From Portulaca oleracea (lineage: Eukaryota > Streptophyta > Magnoliopsida > Caryophyllales > Portulacaceae): a DNA stretch of 64,000 nucleotides. The notes beneath the pieces are model-generated. The model searched no databases and was not told the DNA's origin. It saw nothing but the letters and a program-made list of their open reading frames with translations. Shown one piece after another: positions 44,401 to 54,000 of this stretch. The position numbers were made by a program, and so were the translations under genes. The DNA lies in contig CM055869.1 of assembly GCA_029582165.1 (NCBI GenBank), positions 56,617,518 to 56,681,517 of the forward strand, written 5' to 3'. The number at the start of each line of letters is the position of its first letter. Position 1 is the first letter of the stretch.

Positions 44401-44978
44401 CTATCTTACCTTTCATATACTTTACCTTTTATGTTGATGAATCAAGTTATTTTATTCTTGTTTATCCCTTTCCCCATTTTCAAAATGAATTTAAATGCCG
44501 ACACTAAAACCGTTTTCGAACGGTTTGACGTGTTGGAGGTTTGTGTACTGAGTGTTTCCCCACTCACTTTGCGTTGTTTTAATGTTTTGTTTTAGGCGGT
44601 CCGAGCTCTCAAGTTAAAGGCAAGGATAAGCAAAAGTAGGAGTTTTTCCCGATCAAGGTAGTCATGAACGTCGCTGTTGGCCGACTCCGGTGGTCTTTAT
44701 GGTCTCAAAGGCTGTTTCATTTATGAAAAGGGTTGCTACGTATATCTTTGATGGTTGTGTAAAGTCTAATTTCCATGTTTTGGAGATTCCTAAGTATGGA
44801 GTGTTGTATTATGTTTAATTGGTGACTTAAGTGTACTGTAATGGTGTGTTTGGGTTTGTAGCCTTGTCCCGAGTGGGGACGGCGGTGATACCTCCACCCT
44901 AGGTGTTCCGCTGCGCTAATCACAGGCTTAGTGTATGTTTAATATTAATCTTGTGATTAAGGGTGTTGGGGTGTTACA
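41485..44978 (+). repeat. Tekay 3' LTR (full length, ~3.49 kb)
   Basis: It runs from TGTAACGACTCG to GTGTTACA and has proper TG...CA ends. A (TTA)n run lies near 41,590-41,620. From about 42,478 to 44,667 it is almost identical to the 5' LTR. The stretch GTCGGACACCGCC at 44,279, against GTCCAAACCTGG in the other copy, is the one clustered difference there. Confidence 0.93.
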
Positions 44979-45530
44979 TTTATATAGTAAGGTTCCTCGA
45001 GGGGTTCATGATATGCAGTTCGATGAATTCAATGCAAGTTTTTCATACATATTTATATATTTCTTACTCAATTTATGATTCAAACTTGATAACTTATAGT
45101 GTTTACATGTATTAATAATCTTGTATAGAAACTCTATTGGTGGGAGGATCAACATGATAAAGCCATCAGAGAAAGATTTGAATATCGTGGCCGAAAGTCA
45201 TTAAAGGACACTTTTAGAGAAGTTCGAACGAAACTTGATACTTGCCCACAATGGCTTGATGAAGCAATATGAAAGGGTCTTTGGGAATATTGGAATTCTG
45301 ATGACTTTAAAAAAAACAAGAGCAATGTTGCAATAACGGTTCGTGCATCAGTAAATGGTGTTGGTTCTTCCATTCATACTGGTGGCGCCATCCCAGTTAA
45401 TGTGCATAAGAAGAATATGGTAATTTTCTAATATTCTACTCCAAATTTCAATTTTTGAATGCATGAGATACTATTGCTCTATTAGTTTATATTAATTATT
45501 TGTGATTATTCTTCTCAAGGCGTGAAGGCG

Positions 45531-45649
45531 TGTGGCATGTAGTGTTGTGTTTGGATGTGATTTTCTAGCATGTGGTTGTTGAGATTAGTGTGTGGCATAT
45601 AGTGTTGTGTTTGGATGTGATTTTCTAGCATGTGGTTGTTGAGATTAGT
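45531..45649. repeat. 60-bp tandem duplication
   Basis: Two nearly identical units start with TGTGGCATGTAGTGTTGTGT and TGTGGCATATAGTGTTGTGT at 45531 and 45591, in the intron of the CACTA gene. Confidence 0.85.
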
Positions 45650-45799
45650 ATTGATTATTATATTTGTTTCCTAGAGAAAATACGAGATGATAAGTCTAGG
45701 CAATGGTCTAATTTTAGGGCAAGTTTTGCTGGATTTTTTGCAGATCTTTTAGTATCAATTTTTAATATACCTTTTAAGCATCATTCTTTTGTACGTTGT

Positions 45800-47540
45800 G
45801 TTTGCATTGCGTTGCGTTTGTGTTTCGATAAGTTGCGTTTGGGTTGCGTTAGATTGCGTTGGGTTGCGGTCAATGTTGTTAAAATCGCGATCCGGATCGG
45901 TGGATCGTACGATCCTACGATCCAAATTTACCCCCACGATCCGGATTGCATTAGGATCGCCCACTAGTTAGACTCGGACCAGGATCGTTCCAGGATCCTA
46001 CAAACTCGTAGGATCGTATGATCCTGATCGATCCAACGATCCTAGGTGCTTTGCAATATACAAGCCACTTTTTGATAGGGTAATGTAAATGGGCTTATGG
46101 GCATTGTTGGGCGTGTCATGTGTGGGCTATCCTGCCTATCCATATCTCTTTCTCGGTTTCTCCACCAGCCAAACCCACCTCTTAGCTTGCTTTTTTTTTA
46201 AAAAAAAACATTGAAAATTGAAATTGAATAATTGAAAGAATAGAGATGCAGGAGTATCGATGTTTAGGTTTTCACTCTTCACAGTTCACGCAACTCATCG
46301 CCCTTCGCAGTCTGGATACTCTTCACTCTTCCTCTGTTGCTTCGTTGCTTAGCATTGCCACTGACCCATACACCTTGGCTGCTTCGTTGCTTCATCTTTG
46401 GATGTGTCATTGGTCGCCATCGTCGGTCGTTCGCCTTGCTCTGCTCACTACTCGCTTCTGCTCGCTACTGCTTTTGCTTCGTTGCTCGTGACTCCCAGAA
46501 TAGCAGTACAACTACAAAGTAAGTTTTTTAAACCAATTACTTAATTAAATTCTTGCAGATTGTAGGTTTTTATGGATAAGATTATTATTAATTGTTATTG
46601 CAAGAGTTGGAATCTTGAACTTGGAATTAAAAGTTGGATGAAATGTGTGTTGTCATTTTGTGTGAATTGTGATTGCAAAAGTTGGATAAAAGTGCGAATT
46701 ATGTGAATTAGAAGTTGGATGAACTTGGAATTACTTAAATATATTCTTGCATATTGCAAAAGTTGCTCGTGAGTCATAGACTCAACAGATGAAATGAATA
46801 ATAAATGTGATACAGTACTATGATGCTATGAATCGTGATACTTGAATGCTTCCTGTTTGGACGTGTATACTATGTTAATTAAAATAAATCTTGAACTTGG
46901 AATTATTATTGGAATCAATTGGATGAATAATAATTGTAATTGGAGACTTGGATAAAATAGTGATACTGTGATGATCAAGATTCTCGTTTATGTTATTGGA
47001 ATCAATTGGATGAATAATAATCTTGGTAAACTTTGTAATTGGAGACTTGGAATTGTTATTGGAATCAATTGGATGAATAATAATCTTGAACTTGAAATTG
47101 TTATTGGAATCAATTGGATGAAAAAAATTCTCATTTATGTTTAATTTATGTATCTTTGTAAACTAAGTAGCATGTAATAATCAAGGTTATCGACCGAAGT
47201 AAGCGGTAGATGCTTATGACGCTAAAATTAAGTTGGCTATTTATTGACGAATTTGCTAAAATTATGTTGATTTTGACATTTTTATGTGTGAAAATAAATT
47301 TATAGATGGTAAAATAGCTTTGTACGTAGACTCTTACGATCCTCGATCCGATCCTTCGATCCGATCCTCGTAAGCCCTCATCGATCCTAACTAGAATCCC
47401 GATCCTAACAACCTTGGTTGCGGTAGAAAATAATAAAAAGGTGAGTAGAGGTGAATAGTAGATTGTGATAAGTTACGTTATCTTGCGTTTGCCATGCGTT
47501 AGGTTTTATTGATTTTGCGTTGCGTTCTGGTGCGTTTGCC
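45800..47540. mobile_element. MITE (GTTGCGTTTG family), split by a hAT-like insertion
   Basis: Sequence 45,815-45,870 (GTTTCGATAAGTTGCGTTTG) and 47,417-47,540 (GGTGAGTAGAGGTGAATAGT, TGCCATGCGTTAGGTTTTAT) together match the complete MITE at 59966-60164. This copy lacks recognisable outer ends. The split falls inside GGTTGCGGTA. Confidence 0.75.
45871..47416. mobile_element. Non-autonomous hAT-like element nested in a MITE
   Basis: The element is 1546 bp and is flanked by the 8-bp repeat GTTGCGGT (45863-45870 and 47417-47424). If the last base is assigned to the host instead, the repeat is 9 bp. Ends are inverted: CAATGTTGTTAAAATC on the left, CAAGGTTGTTAGGATC as the reverse complement of the right. 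GATCC/GATCG motifs crowd both subterminal regions. The interior has a C- and T-rich part with open frames of low-complexity Ser/Leu composition (46,246-46,522) and four copies of ATTGGAATCAATTGGATGAA (46.9-47.1 kb). No transposase is encoded. Confidence 0.8.
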
Positions 47541-48203
47541 ATGCGTTAGGTTTTATTGATGTGAGAATATTTCATGTACTTGTGATGTTGAAACTTTGGA
47601 TAAGTTGAGATTTTTTTTTCTTGTTTTTGAAATTTGTTTTATTTAAGATTGATAAAGGTGAAGTACCTAATGCGAGTCGTGTGTACCTTCGTCTATATCA
47701 AAAGAAAGGTCACGATTGAGTAGAGGACAAAATGTGCGACAACTCATGTAAATTTTTGGAGATCTTATATTTATATGTTCGTTTATATGTTCTTTATATA
47801 ATATGTTTATAAACTTACTAGTGTAAATTTCATACTAGAAAAAATATATGAAAAAGCCTGAGGAGACTCTTGCCAGTTAATCGACTGAAGCCTTGGTTGA
47901 AGGCTCCAACCAACACCACCTCAACTTATGAAGAGCAAATGAAGATTTGGATTGATGCAAATGGTGTGACAGATCGAGGTCATGTTTATGGTTTAGGACC
48001 ACAAGGAGATTCATACCGAAACACCACAAGCCAATCTGGCCATAAAAACCATAGTAAAGATGATACAAACACTATTGCTCCTCCTAGTTGAGGAAAATCA
48101 AAAGCATAAGAAAGCCTTAGAAGATATGCAATCACAACTGGTAGAGGAGTATAAGAAACACAAGAAATCTACCCAAGCAAACCAAGCAATGAAAATTGCT
48201 TTA

Positions 48204-48262
48204 GTCCCCGTTCTTTTATACAGTTGGTTGCGGTGTAGTAATGATGTGGTGTGGTGAAATTT
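48204..48262. repeat. Fragment of the CCGTTCTTTT MITE family
   Basis: CCCCGTTCTTTTATACAGTT followed by TGGTTGCGGTGTAG resembles the left end of the MITE at 60520-60756. No second end is present. Confidence 0.4.
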
Positions 48263-48286
48263 GAAAAAGTGCGATGAGTTGTGGTG

Positions 48287-48400
48287 ACACTAGTAGAATG
48301 TGTTGTATGACCTATATATGACTTAGGCTTATTTTACTTTCATTTATGACTTAATACATGATTTCTGATTTGACACCAAAATGATCGTAACACTTATTTT
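48287..48400 (+). mobile_element. Lone CACTA-type terminus
   Basis: CACTAGTAGAATGTGTTGTA at 48287 has the CACTA end consensus and is followed by repeats of ATGACTTA/ATGACCTA that resemble subterminal repeats. It reads as a left end, pointing away from the CACTA gene remains on its left. I found no matching right end (TACTAGTG-type) further on. Confidence 0.45.
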
Positions 48401-49024
48401 TATACCCTTAGTTCGATGAAAGTTAACAGAAAGTTTGAGATTAAAAAAACTTATTTTTTCATATTATCTTTAAGTTTCACTTAATCTCAATTTCAATTTA
48501 AATTAATTAAAATATATTTAATCTTTGGTCAAAATTCTATCAGGATTCACCAATTGTGATATTATTAATGATGACAATATCAATAATAATTATCTAAGAA
48601 AAAAAAATAAACATAATTGATTAATTTAAAGAAAAATTCATATCAAACATCAACTTTGTTTGATTCTAGATGTATCGTACTATATTTTTAATTTGGGTCC
48701 TACCAGAATTAATAGATAGAACTCTATTTTATATCTAGAATTCCAAACTAAATATAATATATATGTCATCTGTTTCAAATTATTGATATTCAGTAGAGTT
48801 GGCTTGCCTGACCTTGTAATTGACCTCAATAACAAAAAGGTAGCAAAATTGACCATCTAAATTTTCCTGCATTGAGGGCATATTCCAAATAAAAATATAA
48901 TGGCTATAACTATAAATATCAACCAAAATGATGAATGTTATCCCATCCCACAATTCACATTATCTTTATCAAGTGAGTTAGCATCTGTGTGTGTGTTTTC
49001 TCCATCTCTTTGAAATAATAAATT
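48401..49024. other. AT-rich sequence upstream of the PR-10 gene
   Basis: No gene is supported. TATAAATATCAACC near 48,912-48,925, about 110 bp before the ATG, could be a TATA element of the PR-10-type gene. Confidence 0.45.
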
Positions 49025-49726
49025 ATGGGTATCCACACATATACAATGGCTGAATTTACAAGCCCGTTCGCCCCAAATCGGTTGTTCCAAGCATTCGCTA
49101 TTGACAACCATAATTTTGTCAAGAACGTGCCTCAATTTGTTAAGAGCATAGAGTTTATTAAAGGTGACACCACTGTTGTTGGATGTATCAAGCAAGTCAA
49201 CTTACCCAAAGGTTGATTGCTTATATAATACATCCCTTGTTTCTTGTATGATAATATTTTTCTCAAATTTTTAACATGATTATTATTTTTAGTCCCTACT
49301 AAAAAGGAATACGTGGTATTTATCTTTGTAAAATATACAATGTATATTGGATTTAATCGATATAAGATGATAATTTTGTAGGTAGCCTTATTAAATACGT
49401 GAAAAACAGGATGGACGAGATTGACTTCGACAATCATCATGTCAAGTACACTACTATTGAGGGTGATGTCTTAGATGACACTCTAGAATCAATTACATAC
49501 TATATACGATAACAAGTTTGACTTTACAATGGTTTTACACTACCATATCAAGGGAGATGCACTAGTGAATGAACATCACCTTGCTGCTGCAAAGGCTCAA
49601 ATTAAGGACAACTTCAATACTGTGGAAGAGTATCTAATTGCCAATCCTCATTTATGCTTAAGAGTTACATATACATATTGGAGAATGTCATGTCTAATAA
49701 GGTCTTCGTACCTATCACTCCCTTGA
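49025..49726 (+). pseudogene. PR-10/Bet v 1 family gene (probably frameshifted)
   Basis: PR-10 proteins are small cytosolic ligand-binding proteins induced by stress or pathogens. Exon 1 (49025-49211) begins [20 protein letters not shown] and includes [11 protein letters not shown] and [13 protein letters not shown]. Intron 1 (49212-49381) sits at the conserved single-intron position of this family. Exon 2 carries IKYVKNRMDEIDFDNHHVKY, IEGDVLDDTLESITY, YHIKGDAL and the end helix DNFNTVEEYLIANPHL. The Gly-rich P-loop is altered (KGDTTVVG). A one-base frame change near 49,500-49,512 breaks exon 2. The frame also runs past the usual C-terminus (NPHLC) for about 18 codons. Length is otherwise normal, about 155-165 aa, so a recent pseudogene or a base-calling error are both possible. 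Confidence 0.8.
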
Positions 49727-49855
49727 TATTATGAGAGTGTTAAGTTAAAGGTGGAATTATTAGAAGAAAAGAAGAAAACTCTTAACTTCACTGTTATTTG
49801 TGTTAGCGTGATTTCCTCCACTTTATGCAACAATGCAATGAAGCAAATTCCATAG

Positions 49856-50020
49856 TAATAAGATTATTTATTTAAAGGAAAATTTCATTTGTTAGGCTTC
49901 AACTGTTACCTATTCAAAGACTGTCACCAGGAAATAATCGAAATCGCTAACAAATTCAATGGCCAATGTTGTTGAACACATATCAAAATGGAATTTTCCT
50001 TTAAATAAACAATCTTATTA
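49856..50020. mobile_element. Foldback MITE with long inverted repeats
   Basis: The element is 165 bp. Its ends are inverted over about 34 bp: left TAATAAGATTATTTATTTAA, right (reverse complement) TAATAAGATTGTTTATTTAA, continuing into AGGAAAATTTCATT. CATAG flanks it directly on both sides (49851-49855 and 50021-50025). The superfamily is not clear from a 5-bp duplication. Confidence 0.8.
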
Positions 50021-50025
50021 CATAG

Positions 50026-50455
50026 ATAAATCAATAATTAGCAAGTATAATATTGAATTTAGATATCATGGAAGAAGATAACAAAACTGCCAAAGCACTG
50101 GGAAAGAATCACTCAAAAATATCCAGGTTATTTGCCAATAATATTCGGATTTTGACTTTCACTCGAAGTCGTTCCAATTATCAAGGTCCTTGTTCCTAGG
50201 TTTGTCGAGATCCTTGCACCTGGTTCTGCCAAGGTCGTCGAGGAATTCTAACAGCAAAGATCAAGACACTGTGACGAGACTTTTCATAGAACAATGGTAA
50301 GGAGATAGGAAGGCAATTTGAAGGATAAATCATAGTTGTTGTTTTGTTTGCTACTGATTTTGTTTTACTTTAGTGAGCCTTGTTTGTTTTGCTATTTGTA
50401 TGCAACTTTTATTGCAAGACTTTTAGCCTTTTTGGACTTTGAATAATCGAAAAAA
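50026..50455. other. Intergenic sequence, no gene seen
   Basis: AT-rich sequence between two MITEs. A short direct repeat occurs near 50,185-50,230 (CAAGGTCCTTGTTCC and related). No coding or regulatory signal is supported. Confidence 0.5.
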
Positions 50456-50459
50456 TATT

Positions 50460-50668
50460 ATCTCCGTCCCAAAATATTTGTCTATTTGATTAAGCTATGA
50501 CTGTTGATTACTCACAAATTACAATGAGTTATATTATAAAATTACCACTATTAAAAAAATCTTACTAAAATGTACAATAATGTTAATTTTATATTATTAT
50601 TTAATATAATTTATAAATAATCAATAATTAAAATTTATTCAAATAAATAAATATTTTGGGACGGAAAT
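50460..50668. mobile_element. Stowaway-like MITE upstream of the DGK gene
   Basis: The left end has CTCCGTCCCAAAATATTTG. The reverse complement of the right end has TCCGTCCCAAAATATTT, a near-perfect inverted terminus of at least 17 bp. The interior is AT-rich and resembles the fragment at 8.33 kb. It ends about 390 bp before the DGK start codon. Confidence 0.85.
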
Positions 50669-50789
50669 ATTAGCCTGTAATACACCAGGAATGCCAATAC
50701 ACCACCTCAAATAAATAAAAATTTGGGAGTTTCCATTGGATAATAATAAAAAATAAAAAAAGATGGGGGGTTTTCAATTTAATTTCCCG

Positions 50790-51056
50790 TTAAAACTGAA
50801 GTGAAGCTGAAGCGTTGAGATTCCCTCCCTCCTCCCTTTTTCTTTTCTTTCCCTCCATTCTCCTCTCCTTCCCCACCTTCTTCATCCTCCATTTAATCTT
50901 CTTCAACAAACAACCATTTTTGTCTTCAAAAAAACCCTCAAATCTTATTCACCATTGGAAAGAACATTCACAGATGAAGAAAACCCCTTAATCCTCATTC
51001 ACCATTGACAATTTCGTCCGACATTCTTCCAATTCAATCCATCAAGCTCCGTTTCC
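50790..51056 (+). promoter_or_regulatory. DGK promoter-proximal region and 5' leader
   Basis: A long CT-rich stretch (about 50,820-50,900: CCCTCCCTCCTCCC, then TTTCTTTTCTTTCCCTCC) precedes an A-rich leader that reaches the ATG at 51057. Pyrimidine-rich tracts like this are common at plant core promoters and leaders. No TATA box is assigned. Confidence 0.5.
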
Positions 51057-54000
51057 ATGGATTCCATCCCTCCCGATTCATCAAAAGACCCATCCGATGC
51101 CCTAAATTTGACGCCGAAGGCCGACAACGACGATCCATCGGCAGACGATTCGCCGCATTGCGAATCGGCGAAGAGTGTCTCCGGCGATCCGAGCAGTTCG
51201 AGGGGTCGATCCTCCATGATCGACTCGCTGATAGGGTTCGGGTTGTCGGGGGTAGGGTTTGACAAGGAGGAGTTGAAGAAGAAGATCTCGATGCCGCACT
51301 ACATTCGCCTCGCTATGAAACGAGCGATCAACTCCAAGGATGTCGACGCCGGCGTTGTGTCGGCGAATTTGCTTGAATCTCAGGAGATGGACCCGCCGGA
51401 AGGACCGCTTGTGGTGTTCATCAATTCTCGGAGTGGGGGACGCCATGGCCCCGAGCTCAAGCTTCGTCTTCAGCAATTGATGAGCGAAGAACAGGTCTAA
51501 GAATCGTTCTTGTCATTTTGGTTTTGGAAATGCTCTGTTTTTAGGTTTGTATGGATGGATTCGTGCTTGTTGATTTCAACCACATTGTGTTTAATCTGAA
51601 TGAATGTTTATTGGTTTTAAATCTCAAGAATCTTGTGGAAAATTGCAGTGAATGGTTGCAATTTTGTGTTTTTATAGCTGTTAGCTGTGAGTAGATGATT
51701 GAATACGTAAGTTGTGTAGTCTCTGCATGAATGCTTAAATTTGCTGGGTAAAGAATAGAACTTGAAATAATATCTGACATAGAACTTGAATCAAAGCATT
51801 GGTTGTAACATTGTCAATTCGTGCATTAAGTACAGGGAAGCTAGTTAGCATGTTAGTTCCTAGCCATGGATGAGCTAACTTATGTTTAACAGATTAAGCC
51901 TTTCTTAATTTTATTTGTGCTTCTGGACTTGTGAGAATTTGGTGATTCAATCATCAATTTATCTGCTACTTAAATATCTTGAAAAACATTTGTTCACAAT
52001 CATGGGCAGTTTCTGGTAGTGATTTGTGTATGCCAATTTGAAGCATCAAACCCTGAAACACCAATATTGTGTATGATTTGAACCACAACCTTGGCTTCTG
52101 ATCCAACTTACTCTGAAGTGAATGTTATGAATATTGAATACCTTGTTTGGCTCAACTACCCCTGAACTAAAAGTCAAATGATCATAGTGGTTTCATCAAG
52201 TTTAGTGAAAATTAATGTAAGGAATCTTTTCCCAGCTAAATTGTGATAAGTTTTTGCTGATTGAAACTGCAAGATTGAAAATTTCCTATTGTCGTGCTTC
52301 GTCCTTTTGCATTGGTTTTGATAATTTTTGGTTACTTCAGGTATTTGATCTTTCTGAGGTCAAGCCCAATGAGTTTGTACAGTATGGATTGGCTTGTCTA
52401 GAGCAGTTGGCGAGTGCAGGCGATCTTTGTGCTAAAGAGATTCGACAAAGGTTGAGAGTAGTGGTATGCTCTTTTCTGCTGATGCTCCTCTGCAAATATT
52501 ACAGTTTCATTTCTTGTCTAAACCGGAAGTACTCTGTGAAGGTGCATATTCAGTTAACTGATCATATATAGGCAGTGAGTCTGCAGGTAAGTCTGTTAAG
52601 ATTATGGGTCCACTAATGTTATTAATCCTAATTGGAATGAGTAAAATTCCAAATGAGAATAATGAGCAATAATGCAATATGAATGCCAACAACTTTACCC
52701 TTTCACGTCCTTTGTCAGTGTATATTATTAGAAACTTACAGCTCTTTCATCACCAATCACCATTGAAAGCTTTTCATGCAGAAATGTGCAATAACATTAG
52801 TGTTGTGTTGGCACATAGGTAACTATGTGAATTTGAACTTTTAACGTTAATTGAATTTGTATGTACTAGTCTTTTATGAGTTGGATATTCTTTCTTCTTT
52901 CCCTTTCGTCCATCCCCGGTTTTAAGGGTGTCCAGATTCTGGCTATGCTTTACTTCCCTTAGAGGCTAATTTGTATTGAATGTCAATGTATTTTCCTCCT
53001 GACATTGACAATATTAAGTACTTTCATTCATCCACATAGTTGATGGAATTTTTCTTGCCTTGTGTGGCTGTGTCAAACTGCCGAGCTCAAGAAAACAAAT
53101 AAGTTCAAACTTTTCTGGGCAATTATCCTGCTAGTTATGAAATCACATTGTGAGAAGGGGAGCAACAGCAAGACGGGCCAATCTTTACCAGCATTTTCTA
53201 ACTATGACTTCAATGTCGCTTACAGTGACTGGTTAATGATCCGAAGCGTGTTGAGAATTGAACAGTAAGTTGAAATTTGGTTGTTTGGCAGGTTGCTGGG
53301 GGAGATGGTACAGTTGGTTGGGTACTTGGGTGTTTAGGAGTACTTTTCGATGAAGATAGGCTTCCTTTTCCTCCAGTGGCAATTATCCCTCTCGGCACAG
53401 GGAATGATCTATCACGGAGTTTTGGCTGGGTAGGTACTATTTCCCGAACTTTCTTTAATTTTCTTTCATTTAACTTTAACCATGCTCAAGCAAAATCTCA
53501 AAGCTAGCTGATCTGTGGTTTATCTTGGAACTAACTACTTATAGGGCGGTTCATTTCCATTTGCTTGGAAGTCAGCTATCAAAAGGACTCTTCAAAGGGC
53601 TAGCACTGGCTCCATTTGTTACTTAGATAGGTAAAAATTTTTCTATTAACCTATAATGAAATTGACTAGTTATCCTCTTGCCCCTCTGTTTCATTTCGTT
53701 GCATTACCCCCTTTTTCCTGTATCTTCTTTTGGGGGTAGGATGGGGCTATTTTCATGCTAGGATGGTGTGAAATTGCTTGCTATGACTCCAGCATCCATT
53801 GTTTGTGGAGTCTGCATCTGTTTTAGGACATGGATTGTTCCATACTTCCATCACAAGGTTGTCATTAACTAGCTTTTGTCATAATTCAGAAATGAACGGG
53901 GAGAAAATGTCTCATCACTAATAGACAATTATTTGTTTTCAGCTGTGGCAAATCTTAAATTCCTTTTGTTCAGTTTGTACTATATATGCCATTTTTTTTT

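Larger units (their letters stand above)
32571..44978 (+). mobile_element. Tekay/Del-type chromovirus (Ty3/gypsy), decayed and rearranged
   Basis: It has long LTRs starting TGTAACGACCCGCCCTAAA (32571) and TGTAACGACTCGCCCTAAA (41485). The 3' LTR ends GTGTTACA at 44978. The internal part encodes gag with two zinc knuckles, protease, RT, RNase H, integrase and a chromodomain. The polypurine tract AGAGGGGGAGGG precedes the 3' LTR. There is no primer-binding site after the 5' LTR because that LTR is broken at 35,667. Flanking 5-mers (CTTTT and TTTAT) do not match, so no target duplication. From about 37.02 to 41.42 kb gag-pol stays in one frame and is broken only by stops. Confidence 0.9.
44985..48260 (+). 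pseudogene. CACTA (En/Spm) transposase-type gene, split by insertions
   Basis: Exons resemble the plant En/Spm 'transposase_24' family, accessory proteins of CACTA elements. A short exon near 44,991-45,036 (SRGVHDMQFDEFN) leads to 45129-45419 (RKSLKDTFREVRTKL, WLDEAI-stop-KGLWEYWNS, then HTGGAIPVNVHKKNM, a hallmark segment). After a 2.2-kb intron comes about 47,645-47,745 (ASRVYLRLYQKKG), then 47,855-48,130 (EEQMKIWIDANGV and GHVYGLGPQGDSY). A TGA in exon 2 replaces a likely Arg codon. The 5' part is absent, cut off at the Tekay 3' LTR. The long intron holds a 60-bp tandem duplication, a MITE and a nested hAT-like element. Confidence 0.7.

Noticed and set aside
46246..46522. Open frames inside the hAT-like element as a transposase
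   Set aside because: They are short, Ser/Leu-rich and lack any hAT motif; the element is treated as non-autonomous.
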